Source: UBA8958 sp964571695 (GTDB lineage: Bacteria > Desulfobacterota > Syntrophia > Syntrophales > UBA8958). From it: 64,000 bases of DNA. A model generated the notes under the pieces. It did no database searches, was not told the DNA's origin, and saw only the letters and a list, made by a program, of their open reading frames with translations. The DNA lies in NCBI GenBank assembly GCA_964571695.1, contig CAZNDG010000001.1, positions 284,198-348,197 on the forward strand, written 5' to 3'. Shown one piece after another: positions 27,142 to 36,312 of this stretch. The position numbers and the translations under genes were made by a program. Within the stretch, counting starts at the first letter, position 1, and every line of letters starts with the position of its first letter.

Positions 27142-27417
27142 ATGAACAAATCCGGGTTGATCGAAGCATTGAGCAGGAAAGAGAATGTCACCGAGAAAAA
27201 GGCGGTCGAAGTGGTTAATCTTATCTTCAAGGGGTTTACAGAAGAATTGAAGAAGGGGGGAAGGATAGAGATCCGGGGTCTGGGCAGCTTCGTGGTGCGC
27301 GATTACGAGGCCTATACCGGACGGAACCCCAAGACCGGCAAGAATATCAAGGTGTCTCCCAAGAAGCTGCCATTTTTCAAAGTCGGCAAGGAGTTGAAAG
27401 AAAAGGTCGATAATTAA
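27142..27417 (+). CDS. ihfB: Integration host factor beta / HU-family DNA-binding protein
   Basis: 91 residues with IEIRGLGSFVVRDYEAYTGR and the ending KKLPFFKVGKELKEKV, which is closer to IHF beta than to plain HU. It would pair with the alpha-like protein at 4115-4390. IHF shapes DNA at promoters, notably sigma-54 ones, and in recombination. A GGGAGGGG ribosome binding site precedes the ATG, and a strong terminator follows the stop. Confidence 0.88.
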   Translation: MNKSGLIEALSRKENVTEKKAVEVVNLIFKGFTEELKKGGRIEIRGLGSFVVRDYEAYTGRNPKTGKNIKVSPKKLPFFKVGKELKEKVDN

Positions 27418-27457
27418 CGGCAGCCGGGACCGGCAAAAGGTCCTGCCCGCCGTTTTT
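27416..27457 (+). terminator. Intrinsic terminator after ihfB
   Basis: A long GC-rich stem (AACGGC at the base, GGGACC near the loop, with two mismatches) around a GGCAAAA loop, followed by five T. It starts inside the stop codon of the IHF/HU gene. Confidence 0.75.
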
Positions 27458-27543
27458 AAAATGGAGGGATCATCCCGAAGCGGCCTTCAACCTGCCGTTT
27501 TTCAGGACGATCCCTTTTTGCATTGATTGGTTGTGATCTTTCC

Positions 27544-28350
27544 ATGATCCATTCCATCCTCTTTGTCCTGACCCTGCTCACGACGCTTATTGCCGGGGCC
27601 ATCCAGCAGGGGGTCAACCTCCTGGAAACCCCCGGCGGCATCTGGCACGGAATACCTTTTTCCTTTACGCTGCTGGTAATTCTTGCCGCTCACGAATTCG
27701 GCCATTATTTTATGGCCCGGCATCACGAAGTGGATGTGACGCTGCCCTATTTCATTCCGGCCCCGTCGTTCATCGGCACCTTCGGGGCCTTTATCAAGAT
27801 GAGGTCCCCCCTTCTCGACCGGCGCATGCTCCTTGATATCGGCGCCTCCGGACCCGTGGCCGGCCTGGCGGTGGCCCTGCCGGTGATCGTGGTGGGATTT
27901 ACCCTCTCGGAGGTTCGCCCGGTGGCGGCGGAATCCGGCATGAGTTTGGGCAGCTCCCTCCTCTTTTCCCTCCTTGGCTGGATTGTCCACGGCAGCCTGC
28001 CCGGGGACATGGACATCGTACTCCATCCCATCGCCTTTTCCGGCTGGATAGGACTGCTGGTCACCTGCCTCAATCTCCTGCCCGTCGGCCAACTCGATGG
28101 TGGTCACGTGGCGTATGCCGTGCTGGGTCGGCGGCAGCGGCTTCTGGCGCGAATGATCTTCGCAATGTTGATTATCCTGGGGATTACAAGCTGGTTGGGA
28201 TGGCTGATATGGGCGGCGATCCTCTATATCATGGGACTGGACCATCCCCCGGTGATCTATGAATGGGTGCCCCTGGACAAGCGGCGGCGGGTTATCGGCT
28301 GGGCATCCATGGCGATTTTCTTCCTTACCTTCACTCCTGCCCCCTTTTAG
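27544..28350 (+). CDS. Site-2 protease family membrane metalloprotease (M50)
   Basis: About 268 residues with several membrane segments. The zinc site HEFGH is at residues 50-54, and the third ligand lies in LLPVGQLDGGHV. Such proteases cut transmembrane segments of anti-sigma factors or signal peptides; no PDZ domain is seen. The segment DVTLPYFIPAPSFIGTFGAF is typical of the plant EGY/cyanobacterial-like subgroup. A TTG at 27523 is another possible start; neither has a clear ribosome binding site. Its TAG overlaps the stop of convergent radC. Confidence 0.85.
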   Translation: MIHSILFVLTLLTTLIAGAIQQGVNLLETPGGIWHGIPFSFTLLVILAAHEFGHYFMARHHEVDVTLPYFIPAPSFIGTFGAFIKMRSPLLDRRMLLDIGASGPVAGLAVALPVIVVGFTLSEVRPVAAESGMSLGSSLLFSLLGWIVHGSLPGDMDIVLHPIAFSGWIGLLVTCLNLLPVGQLDGGHVAYAVLGRRQRLLARMIFAMLIILGITSWLGWLIWAAILYIMGLDHPPVIYEWVPLDKRRRVIGWASMAIFFLTFTPAPF

Positions 28351-29039
28351 GTCATCAGGCCTTCTTCTCGAAAGCTGAAGAAGCGGTTTTCCCCGATGAT
28401 GAGATGGTCGTGGACAAGTATATCAAGGGTCCGGGCGGTTTCCTGGATGGTCCGGGTGAGACGTATGTCCGCGTCGGAGGGCCGAACATGACCGGAAGGA
28501 TGGTTGTGGACCAGAATGATCGCCGATGCCTTCCACTGAAGCGCCCTTTCCAGGACCTTGCGGGGATATACGACGGCCTGGTTGACGATGCCCTCCTGAA
28601 CGGTTTCCATGGCGATGATGCGGTTCTGGGCATCGAGATAGCATACTCGGAACTCCTCATCTTTCAGCGCTCCCATGGCGGTTTTGCAGAAATCGATGAG
28701 TTCGGCGGTGCAGGAGATCTGCGGCCGTTCCTGGGCCTTCTGGAGGAGATAGACTGCGCCGATGTCCTTGACGAGTTTGACCAGGACGGCGGTGTGGGCG
28801 TTGAGCCCACGCACCTCCCGAAGCTCGTCAATGCCGGCGTCCAGGACTCCCTTCAACCCGCCGAAGCGCTTGAGGAGTTCCTTGGCCGGTTCCTTGACGT
28901 CCTTCCGGGGGATCCCGTAGGTGAGGAGGAGTTCCATGATTTCATAATCATGAAACCCCTCCAGACCGTGGGTCAGGTATTTTTCCTTGAGGCGCTGCCG
29001 GTGCCCCAGATAGTGGGGAGCTGACTCTTGATCCCTCAT
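28347..29039 (-). CDS. radC: RadC-family protein (JAMM/MPN domain)
   Basis: 230 residues. The N-terminal helix-hairpin-helix region is followed by the JAMM metal site H178-N-H180-PSG with Asp191 (HNHPSGHVRPSDAD), which in this family is well conserved. RadC was named for DNA repair but its real function is unsettled. Its ATG overlaps the TGA of sodB (ATGA), so translation is coupled to superoxide dismutase. Confidence 0.93.
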   Translation of the reverse strand: MRDQESAPHYLGHRQRLKEKYLTHGLEGFHDYEIMELLLTYGIPRKDVKEPAKELLKRFGGLKGVLDAGIDELREVRGLNAHTAVLVKLVKDIGAVYLLQKAQERPQISCTAELIDFCKTAMGALKDEEFRVCYLDAQNRIIAMETVQEGIVNQAVVYPRKVLERALQWKASAIILVHNHPSGHVRPSDADIRLTRTIQETARTLDILVHDHLIIGENRFFSFREEGLMT

Positions 29040-29632
29040 CGTTCCATATTTGCGTTCACGAAATCCCAGTTGATCAGGTTGTCGATGAAGGTTGCCAGGT
29101 AGTCTGGCCGCCGGTTCTGGTAATCCAGATAGTAGGCGTGTTCCCAGACATCGACGGTGAGGAGGGGCTTCATCCCCTTGGTCAGGGGATTGTCGGCATT
29201 GGCGGTCTTGAGGATCTTCAATGCCTCGCCATCGAGGACAAGCCAGGCCCAGCCGCTGCCGAACTGGGTTACACCGGCGTTTTTAAACTCCTCGATGAAC
29301 TTTTCGTAGCTTCCCCACGCGGCGACGATCTTGCCGGCTATGACTCCCGTCGGCTGTCCGCCGCCTTTAGGCTTGATCCCCAGCCAGTAGAATGCATGGT
29401 TCCATGCCTGGGCGACGTTGTTGAAGACGGCGGTCTGGGCCGGATCAGCCGCGGTTTTTCTGATGATCTCTTCCGGGGTGGCATTTTCCAGCGCCGTACC
29501 GGCGAGGAGTTTGTTGGCGTTGTCCACGTAGGCCCGATGATGCTTGCCATGATGGAACTCCAGGGTGGCGGCGCCGATGTAGGGTGCCAAGGCATCCTTT
29601 CCGTAGGGAAGATCTGGTAAATTGATGGCCAT
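29036..29632 (-). CDS. sodB: Iron (or manganese) superoxide dismutase
   Basis: 198 residues. Metal ligands are seen in LEFHHGKHHRAYV (His27), WNHAFYW, and DVWEHAYYLDYQN (Asp and His). The pattern fits Fe-SOD better than Mn-SOD, though the metal cannot be settled from sequence. It removes superoxide in the cytoplasm and would protect oxygen-sensitive Fe-S enzymes. An AAAGGAGA ribosome binding site precedes the ATG. It is the first gene of a two-gene unit with radC. Confidence 0.94.
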   Translation of the reverse strand: MAINLPDLPYGKDALAPYIGAATLEFHHGKHHRAYVDNANKLLAGTALENATPEEIIRKTAADPAQTAVFNNVAQAWNHAFYWLGIKPKGGGQPTGVIAGKIVAAWGSYEKFIEEFKNAGVTQFGSGWAWLVLDGEALKILKTANADNPLTKGMKPLLTVDVWEHAYYLDYQNRRPDYLATFIDNLINWDFVNANMER

Positions 29633-29753
29633 AGATGTTCTCCTTTCTTTTACGTTTTAAATATTACGACGCGAGAACGACGATCAAAATTGATGATTGA
29701 CGGGGATATGATTCCCCCTGATCTCGCTCCGGCCGGCGGAAAGTCACCTCCGG

Positions 29754-31199
29754 CTACTTCTTCTGATCCCGGCGCAGGGTGACGAACATCGCCCCGTCCC
29801 CTCTCTTAACCAGGAACATGACCGTTTCCTCTTTTTCGCTCCGGACAAGTTCACCGGTGTAATCCTGCAAGGATTGGATCCGCACCCGGTTGATCTGCAG
29901 GATGACGTCGTTTACCTTCAGGCCCGCATCATCGGCAGGAGAATCCGGATCGATGCGGGTGATAAACACACCGCCCTTTTCCGTCAGCTTCAGGATCCGG
30001 GCCATCTCCGGGGTGACTTCTTGCACAGTCAGGCCCAACCGGCCGTTGGTCTTGCTGCCGGAGGCGATTTCCCGCGCATCCTTTCTTTCCGCGACCACGA
30101 GGGACTTCCGCAACTCCTGACCGTTGCGGAGAACGAGGATCTCCACCTTCTTGCCTACCGGCAGGGAGGCGACAATCCTCAGCAGTTCCTGGGTGTTTTC
30201 TATTTTCCGGCCGTCGATGGACTTGATGATGTCGCCGGTTTTGATTCCGGCCTTATCGGCGGGATCGCCCGGAAATACCTGGCCGACGATAGCCCCACGA
30301 TGGTCTTCGAGCTTCAGATTTTCCGCCATGTCGGGGTTAATGTCCTGAATGGACAGACCCAGCCAGCCCCGGGTTACGTGGCCCTTTTCCTTGAGATCTT
30401 TAAGGATGTCTTTAGCCAGATTGACTGGAACGGCAAAGCCGATGCCCTGGCCCTGAGCGACTATGGCGGTGTTGATGCCCACGACCTCGCCGTTGAGATT
30501 GAAGAGAGGTCCGCCGCTGTTGCCGGGATTGATCGAGGCGTCGGTCTGGATGAAATTATCGTAAGGACCGGCGCCGATGACCCGTCCCTTGGCGCTGACA
30601 ATCCCGGCGGTGACCGTATGGTCGAGGCCGAAAGGATTGCCGATGGCAAATACCCAATCGCCGACCCGGAGCTTGTCCGAGTCACCTAACTGGACGCAGG
30701 GCAGTTCCCCGTCCGCCTTGATCTTGATCAGGGCAAGATCGGTGTTGGGATCCTTGCCCTTGACCTCCGCATCGAACTGTTTCCCATTCGATAGCTTTAC
30801 CTTGATCTTGTCGGCTTTGGCGACGACATGGTTGTTGGTGAAGATGTAACCGTCGCTGGAGATGAGAAATCCTGAGCCCAGGCTGCTCTGTTTGGATTCC
30901 AGTTCCGGCATCTCCCCGAAAAAGCGACGGAAGAAATCGTCCTGATCGAAAAAACGCCGTGGCATGTTTCCATGAAGCCCCCGGCCTGACTTGACGGTCT
31001 GGGTCGTGCTGATATTGACCACCGCCGGACCCCATTTTTCCGCCAGATCGGCGAAGGAAAACGGGCGACCGGAATCTCCGGGGATTGTATTCGCCGCCAA
31101 GGCAAAAGTTCCCGAAGTGCAAAACACCAATAAAAAAAAGAGGAAAAACAAAACGGCCGGCTGAGATGCCCCATCTCTTTGGCCTATCCAATGTCTCAT
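29754..31199 (-). CDS. Periplasmic serine protease of the HtrA/DegQ family
   Basis: 481 residues from an ATG with an AAGGAGG site (the open frame runs 17 codons further up, without one). A signal peptide ends near residue 36 (TFALA, ANT). The catalytic triad is His124 (NNHVV), Asp154 (NTDLALI) and Ser228 (NPGNSGGPLF). Two PDZ domains follow, about residues 285-375 and 395-475. It degrades or refolds damaged envelope proteins. It follows the DUF3313 gene on the same strand with a 40-base gap. Confidence 0.94.
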   Translation of the reverse strand: MRHWIGQRDGASQPAVLFFLFFLLVFCTSGTFALAANTIPGDSGRPFSFADLAEKWGPAVVNISTTQTVKSGRGLHGNMPRRFFDQDDFFRRFFGEMPELESKQSSLGSGFLISSDGYIFTNNHVVAKADKIKVKLSNGKQFDAEVKGKDPNTDLALIKIKADGELPCVQLGDSDKLRVGDWVFAIGNPFGLDHTVTAGIVSAKGRVIGAGPYDNFIQTDASINPGNSGGPLFNLNGEVVGINTAIVAQGQGIGFAVPVNLAKDILKDLKEKGHVTRGWLGLSIQDINPDMAENLKLEDHRGAIVGQVFPGDPADKAGIKTGDIIKSIDGRKIENTQELLRIVASLPVGKKVEILVLRNGQELRKSLVVAERKDAREIASGSKTNGRLGLTVQEVTPEMARILKLTEKGGVFITRIDPDSPADDAGLKVNDVILQINRVRIQSLQDYTGELVRSEKEETVMFLVKRGDGAMFVTLRRDQKK

Positions 31200-31239
31200 A
31201 TTCAACCTCCTTGGCAACGAGCGATTAAGGCCGTCAAGG

Positions 31240-31920
31240 CTATTTCCCATGTTTCTTGTGCGAGTTGTCGATGAATTCCACTATCTTTGCCGACCAAAAT
31301 TTGAAGGCGTCGTAAGCCGAACCCCATTTCGTGAAGCGGTCTTCGAACTCCGCCTTACGTTGATCCATGGCCAGAATGATAATCTCGTTCGTCGCGCTGT
31401 CGAGTACCATGATTTCCATGCAGGTCTGACCGCTGCCGGACCAGCCGCCGGTGGCCCCTTTTTTTATGAGGCTGATCCCCAGGCCCACCGGGATTACGGA
31501 AGTTACGGCGCTTACCCCGGGCTTGCTCGGCCGGATGTTGGTGATGGCGATGCTGAGCCTCGCCACGTCCGGGCCGGGTTCGGCCACGATGGGGTATTTG
31601 TTTTTCAAGGCGGCGGCAATTTCCTTATTGAAGGCATCCGAGAGTTCCTTCATCTCCTGGGGATCGATACCCTTGTAATCGGCGTTGTCGGCGAGGAAGA
31701 AGATGACGCTGTCCACCATGAACTTCTGGTATTTGTTCGGATCCACCCCTGGTTTTAGCCAGCGCAGTTTGGCGCCGTCTTTGGGTCCCGGCTGTAACTG
31801 GTCGTAAATGCTTGGATTGCCGAAAAATCCCGAAAAGGGGATTTCTTGAGCGGCTTCGACCGACCAGGAAAAAGTCAGGATAACGGCGGCGGTAATCATT
31901 ATTGCTCTCAATACTTTCAT
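31240..31920 (-). CDS. DUF3313-family secreted protein
   Basis: 226 residues. The signal peptide (MKVLRAIMITAAVILTFSWSVEA) has no lipobox cysteine, so the mature protein is probably periplasmic. The motifs LRWLKPGVDPNKYQKFMVD and the DVARLSIAITNIRPSKPG block match DUF3313, whose function is not known. A promoter-like site lies just upstream and htrA just downstream, so it may belong to an envelope stress unit. Confidence 0.75.
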   Translation of the reverse strand: MKVLRAIMITAAVILTFSWSVEAAQEIPFSGFFGNPSIYDQLQPGPKDGAKLRWLKPGVDPNKYQKFMVDSVIFFLADNADYKGIDPQEMKELSDAFNKEIAAALKNKYPIVAEPGPDVARLSIAITNIRPSKPGVSAVTSVIPVGLGISLIKKGATGGWSGSGQTCMEIMVLDSATNEIIILAMDQRKAEFEDRFTKWGSAYDAFKFWSAKIVEFIDNSHKKHGK

Positions 31921-31941
31921 TTCTCATCTCCTTATTTGTGT

Positions 31942-31970
31942 TCGATAGCTATGGGGACGCACAGAGTCAA
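31942..31970 (-). promoter_or_regulatory. Candidate promoter of the DUF3313-htrA unit
   Basis: On the minus strand TTGACT (31965-31970), 17-base spacer, TATCGA (31942-31947). It lies about 22 bases upstream of the DUF3313 start codon, and the leader carries an AAGGAGAT ribosome binding site. Confidence 0.4.
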
Positions 31971-32081
31971 CAGGGGGACTATATTGCAAGCGGCAAATCT
32001 TTTCAACGTCGAAATTAAAAAACTCTCCTTCCCATGCTGTTTTTTGTATGTTAGGAAAACTTGCCCAGAGAGGGATATCGG

Positions 32082-33062
32082 ATGAAAAAAGCGTTGACCA
32101 AGAGGACCACGAACGATTTCCAGCCGCCTTCAAAGCGAGTCGGTATTGCCTTGGGGAGCGGCTCGGCGCGAGGCTGGTCCCATATCGGGGTGATCAAGGG
32201 ATTGCAGGAAGCGGGGATAAAGATCGAGCTGGTCTGCGGCACCTCCATGGGCGCCATGGTGGCCGGTGCTTTTGCCGCCGGCTTTCTCGATGTTATGGAT
32301 GATTGGGTCCGGGGTTTGACCTGGCCGGATATCCTTGGCTTCATGGACGTCCGGCTTCCCCGTTCCGGCCTCATCGAAGGCGACAAGCTTACCCGTTATT
32401 TCCGGGAAAACATCTCCGATTCTCATATCGAGGACCTGCCCATGCCCTATGCCGCCGTGACTACCGAACTCAAGTCCGGACGCGAAGTATGGATCCGGGA
32501 AGGATCACTTATGGACGCCATTCGGGCCAGCATGTCCATGCCGGGAATTCTGACCCCTTTTCCCGGGAAGGATGGATGGTTTGTTGACGGCGGTCTCGTG
32601 AATCCGGTGCCGGTGTCCCTTTGCCGGACCATGGGCGCCGATATCGTAATTGCCGTCGATCTCAACAACGATATCATGGGGCGGAGTTTCAACCGCCGGG
32701 ATCGAAATGGGGAACAACCACCGGAGACGGAGGCGAACGGCCAGTATCTTCCCAACCGGCTCGCGGCCTTTTTCAACGGTAAACTCAAGACGGGACAACT
32801 CTCCATCTTCAAACGTTACGCCCAGAACCAGCCCAGCCGCGGTCCGACCCTATTCGAGGTCATTGCCACCTCGGTCTATATCATGCAGGACCAGATAACC
32901 CGGCATCGACTGGCTGCTGATCCTCCGGAAGTCCTGATCCGTCCCCGGCTCGCCCATATCGGTCTTCTGGAGTTCAACCGGGCGGCGGAAGCTATCGAGG
33001 AGGGACGCAAGGCCGTGACCTTGATGCTGCCCATTCTCCGGGATGTTTTGGGAACTACATGA
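32082..33062 (+). CDS. Patatin-like phospholipase (RssA type)
   Basis: About 326 residues from ATG 32082, which has an AGAGGG site; an upstream TTG at 32061 is less likely. The patatin fold motifs are the oxyanion-hole glycine loop (LGSGSARGWSHIG), the nucleophile Ser55 in GTSMG, and the Asp of FVDGGLVNPVP. The probable activity is hydrolysis of phospholipid acyl chains. Its stop overlaps the start of the K+ channel gene by ATGA. Confidence 0.9.
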   Translation: MKKALTKRTTNDFQPPSKRVGIALGSGSARGWSHIGVIKGLQEAGIKIELVCGTSMGAMVAGAFAAGFLDVMDDWVRGLTWPDILGFMDVRLPRSGLIEGDKLTRYFRENISDSHIEDLPMPYAAVTTELKSGREVWIREGSLMDAIRASMSMPGILTPFPGKDGWFVDGGLVNPVPVSLCRTMGADIVIAVDLNNDIMGRSFNRRDRNGEQPPETEANGQYLPNRLAAFFNGKLKTGQLSIFKRYAQNQPSRGPTLFEVIATSVYIMQDQITRHRLAADPPEVLIRPRLAHIGLLEFNRAAEAIEEGRKAVTLMLPILRDVLGTT

Positions 33063-34066
33063 ACAAACGCCTAACGGTGGCCTTCAGTATTCTTTTTTTG
33101 ACGCTGGTGACCGGTTCCGCGGGATACCACTTCATCGAAGGGTTCGATTATTTCAAATCCCTATATCTCACCATCGTGACCATCTCCACGGTTGGTTATG
33201 GAGATGTATATGCCCGGAGCACCGGCGGGATGATTTTCACCCTGCTCTTGATTGTCGCCGGGGTGGGGACGATGTTCTATACCGTCAGTCTCTTTGCCGA
33301 GACCCTCGTGGAGAACCGCTTGCAGGACATAATGGGCCGGGGAAAAATGAAAAGGATGATCAAGACTATGAAGAATCATTACATAATTTGCGGATGCGGC
33401 CGCATCGGATTCTTGATTTGCCGGGAGTTGGCCGCGGAAAAGGTTCCATTTGTGGTTGTTGAGCAGGATCCCGCCGTGATCCAGAGAATCGATGGGGAAG
33501 GTTTCCTTTTCCGTCAGGGGGACGCGACGGAAGACCGATCGCTGCTGGAGGCAGGGATAAAGGCGGCCCGAGGGATTGTCTGCGTCCTGCCGACGGATGC
33601 CCAGAATCTGTATGTAATCCTAACGGCCAAAGAATTAAATCCCGATTTGTTCATTCTTTCCCGTTCCGAAGAGGAACAGTCGGAGCACCGCCTGCTCAGA
33701 GCCGGGGCAAACCGGGTCATTTCCCCTTACAAACTGGGTGGTACGAGGATGGCCATGGCGTTGATCAGACCGGCGATGCTCGATTTCATCGAAATTACCA
33801 CCATGCGGCAAAGCCTGGAATTGCGGATGGCGGAAGTAGCGGTTGCCGAAGGGGCGCCGATCGTAGATCAGAGCCTGGGGCAGGCGGAGATACGGCAGCG
33901 GTATGGGCTGATCATCGTGGCGGTCAAGAAGGATTCCGGTAAAATGGTCTTCAATCCCGCCGCAACTTATGTGATCGAAAAAGGAGACATGCTGATTACC
34001 CTGGGGGAAGACGCCAACGTGATGAATTTTACGAAATTCTGCACGGCAAAGGAGGAGACGCTATGA
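33059..34066 (+). CDS. Two-TM potassium channel with RCK/TrkA-N domain
   Basis: 335 residues. Two transmembrane segments flank a pore loop with the K+ selectivity filter TVGYGD (residues 44-49). A Rossmann RCK domain follows (ICGCGRIGFLICREL, with GxGxxG), then a TrkA-C domain from about residue 255. The layout is that of MthK-like channels gated by ligand binding to the RCK ring. Start and end overlap the neighbouring genes by ATGA, so the three are translated together. Confidence 0.93.
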   Translation: MNKRLTVAFSILFLTLVTGSAGYHFIEGFDYFKSLYLTIVTISTVGYGDVYARSTGGMIFTLLLIVAGVGTMFYTVSLFAETLVENRLQDIMGRGKMKRMIKTMKNHYIICGCGRIGFLICRELAAEKVPFVVVEQDPAVIQRIDGEGFLFRQGDATEDRSLLEAGIKAARGIVCVLPTDAQNLYVILTAKELNPDLFILSRSEEEQSEHRLLRAGANRVISPYKLGGTRMAMALIRPAMLDFIEITTMRQSLELRMAEVAVAEGAPIVDQSLGQAEIRQRYGLIIVAVKKDSGKMVFNPAATYVIEKGDMLITLGEDANVMNFTKFCTAKEETL

Positions 34067-35793
34067 TTACCGCCGGGGCAGTGGAAAGGATCGCGGCCCG
34101 GATCAAAGCCGCCCGGGGAGAGACGGCGCCGGACCTGGTCCTGAAAAACGGTTTGGTGGCCGATCTGTTTACCAGTGAATTCGTCCGGATGGATGTGGCC
34201 CTCTTCGACGGCGTGATTGTCGGTCTGGGAACATACGACGGTCCCCGGTGTCTGGATGCCAAGGATTATTATGTGGTGCCGGGATTTATCGACGGACATT
34301 TCCATCTTGAAAGTTCCATGCTTTCCCCCCGGGAATTCGCCAGGGCGGTCCTGCCCCACGGGACAACAGCCGTCATTGCCGATCCCCACGAAATCACAAA
34401 TGTCCTGGGGCTAAGGGGTCTTAGTTACATCCTTCATGACAGTGAGGGATTGCCCGTTGACTTCTATCTTATGGCGCCCTCATGCGTGCCGGCGACACAT
34501 CTGGAAACCTCCGGGGCGGACCTGACGGCGGAAGATCTGGCCGCCTTACGGACAGAAAGAAGAATTATCGGGCTGGCGGAGATGATGAACTTTCCCGGGG
34601 TCCTGTATGCCGACCCCACCGTGCTGGCCAAACTCGCCGCCTTCCACGGCGCCATTGTGGATGGTCATGCCCCGCTCTTGTCGGGGAAAGACCTCAACGC
34701 CTATGTCGGTGCCGGAATCCGCTCCGATCACGAGTGCACGCAATTGGCGGAGGCCCGGGAAAAGCTGCGCCTGGGGATGCAGATCATGATCCGGGAGGGA
34801 ACCCAGGCCAAGAACCTCGCTGCGCTCCTGCCGCTGGTCAACGCCGCTACGCTCCGGCAGTGTTCCCTGGTGACCGACGATCTCCATCCCCACGACATCC
34901 TTCGTCACGGCCATCTGGACGCGGTCATGAGTCTGGCGATCGAGATGGGATTGCCGCCCCTCTGGGCCGTCGCCATGGTGACCCTCAATACCGCCCGGTA
35001 TTTTTCCCTTCCGGACCGGGGCGCCGTAGCCCCGGGTTGTCGAGCCGATCTGGCACTGCTTTCCTCCCTGGACCCCGTGCGGGTCTCCCACGTCTTCAAG
35101 GATGGCCGGCATGTGGTAGATAAAGGAGAACTGGCCATCGACATCCCCGACGCCGCCTTGCCCGCCGATGTATCCTCCATGAATGTCAGACCCTACGATG
35201 TGACTGCTTTCGAACTCCCGGCGCTGGGGAAGCATACCCTGGTGATCGATCTGATCCCGGACCAGATCTTGACGGGAAAGGCGGTACTTCCCGCGGAGAT
35301 CAAAAACGGACGGGTGGTTCAGGATGTGCAGCGGGACATCTTGAAGCTTGCGGTCATCGAGCGTCACCGCGGCACCGGTAACATCGCCGTGGGTCTCGTC
35401 CGGGGTTTTTCCCTTCGGGAGGGGGCACTGGCCACATCCGTGGCCCACGATTCCCATAATATCATCTGCGTGGGCTGTGCCGACGCCGACATGGCAACCG
35501 CGGCTCGGGCGGTGGAAGAGATGAAGGGAGGGCTGGCCATTGCCTGTGACCGGCGCATCGTTACCCGGCTGCCATTGCCCATCGGCGGCTTGATGTCGGA
35601 CCGGCCACTGGCGGAGACGGCCGGCCTCTGGGAAGATATTCGCTACCAGGCACAGCAGTTGGGATGCCGGTTGAGCGAACCGTTCATGCACCTGTCTTTT
35701 CTGGCCCTCCCCGTTATTCCCGCACTGAAGCTGACGGACAGGGGCCTGGTGGATGTGGATAAATTCGCTTTTGTGCCGCTTTTCGTGGACTGA
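34063..35793 (+). CDS. ade: Adenine deaminase
   Basis: 576 residues of the amidohydrolase superfamily. Seen are VPGFIDGHFHLESSML with two metal-binding His, the GLAEMMNFPGV block, RSDHECT, and a C-terminal domain typical of bacterial Ade (about residues 420-576). It converts adenine to hypoxanthine and ammonia for purine salvage. It overlaps the K+ channel gene by ATGA. Why a phospholipase, a channel and a purine enzyme share a coupled operon is not evident. Confidence 0.94.
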   Translation: MITAGAVERIAARIKAARGETAPDLVLKNGLVADLFTSEFVRMDVALFDGVIVGLGTYDGPRCLDAKDYYVVPGFIDGHFHLESSMLSPREFARAVLPHGTTAVIADPHEITNVLGLRGLSYILHDSEGLPVDFYLMAPSCVPATHLETSGADLTAEDLAALRTERRIIGLAEMMNFPGVLYADPTVLAKLAAFHGAIVDGHAPLLSGKDLNAYVGAGIRSDHECTQLAEAREKLRLGMQIMIREGTQAKNLAALLPLVNAATLRQCSLVTDDLHPHDILRHGHLDAVMSLAIEMGLPPLWAVAMVTLNTARYFSLPDRGAVAPGCRADLALLSSLDPVRVSHVFKDGRHVVDKGELAIDIPDAALPADVSSMNVRPYDVTAFELPALGKHTLVIDLIPDQILTGKAVLPAEIKNGRVVQDVQRDILKLAVIERHRGTGNIAVGLVRGFSLREGALATSVAHDSHNIICVGCADADMATAARAVEEMKGGLAIACDRRIVTRLPLPIGGLMSDRPLAETAGLWEDIRYQAQQLGCRLSEPFMHLSFLALPVIPALKLTDRGLVDVDKFAFVPLFVD

Positions 35794-35874
35794 GACGGGA
35801 GACTGCCGCAATTCCGGCGCGGACGTAACGTACATGGTCAACCGGCGGCGGTAACGTTCGGGAGGCCGCCGTCG

Positions 35875-36312
35875 CTACTTTCTCCGGAGCTCCACCGCCC
35901 AGGAAGACATCTTCCTCTCCCCCTGGAAAAGACATCCCCGATTCCAGTACAGATCGTCTTCAATCATCTTCAGGTATTCCATGCCCTGAAACGAGCCGTC
36001 TTTCGATGTGAATGAAGATAGGATGGAATCGTCCACCAAGATAAACCTTCCTGTCAGTTTTCCCAGGGCCGGATTATCCGAGGACCAGGTTGTCCACTCC
36101 TGCCTCCTGTCCATCGGGAGGATATCGTAACGGTTCCGGAATTCTACGGCGGGATTGTCCACCAGGCTCATACGGGAGTCGTTGATCCACAAAACTTCCT
36201 CATGGATGATCCGGCTTTTCCCCTTTACGGCATGATAGCGACCGCCGTCATCGATATAAACCCCGTCGGAGATCCAGATGTTTTCATCAAAAATGAAGGT
36301 ATGATAAATCAT
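35875..36312 (-). CDS. Unknown protein coupled to an HD hydrolase
   Basis: 145 residues, not recognised. It has no signal peptide or membrane segment and looks rich in beta strands (TFIFDENIWISDGVYIDDGG; LTGRFILVDDSIL; DDLYWNRGCLF), with a Trp- and Gly-marked pattern reminiscent of small lipocalin-like barrels; that resemblance is only an impression. The start codon overlaps the stop of the upstream HD-domain gene (ATGA), strong evidence that both products are made in fixed ratio and act together. Confidence 0.65.
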   Translation of the reverse strand: MIYHTFIFDENIWISDGVYIDDGGRYHAVKGKSRIIHEEVLWINDSRMSLVDNPAVEFRNRYDILPMDRRQEWTTWSSDNPALGKLTGRFILVDDSILSSFTSKDGSFQGMEYLKMIEDDLYWNRGCLFQGERKMSSWAVELRRK

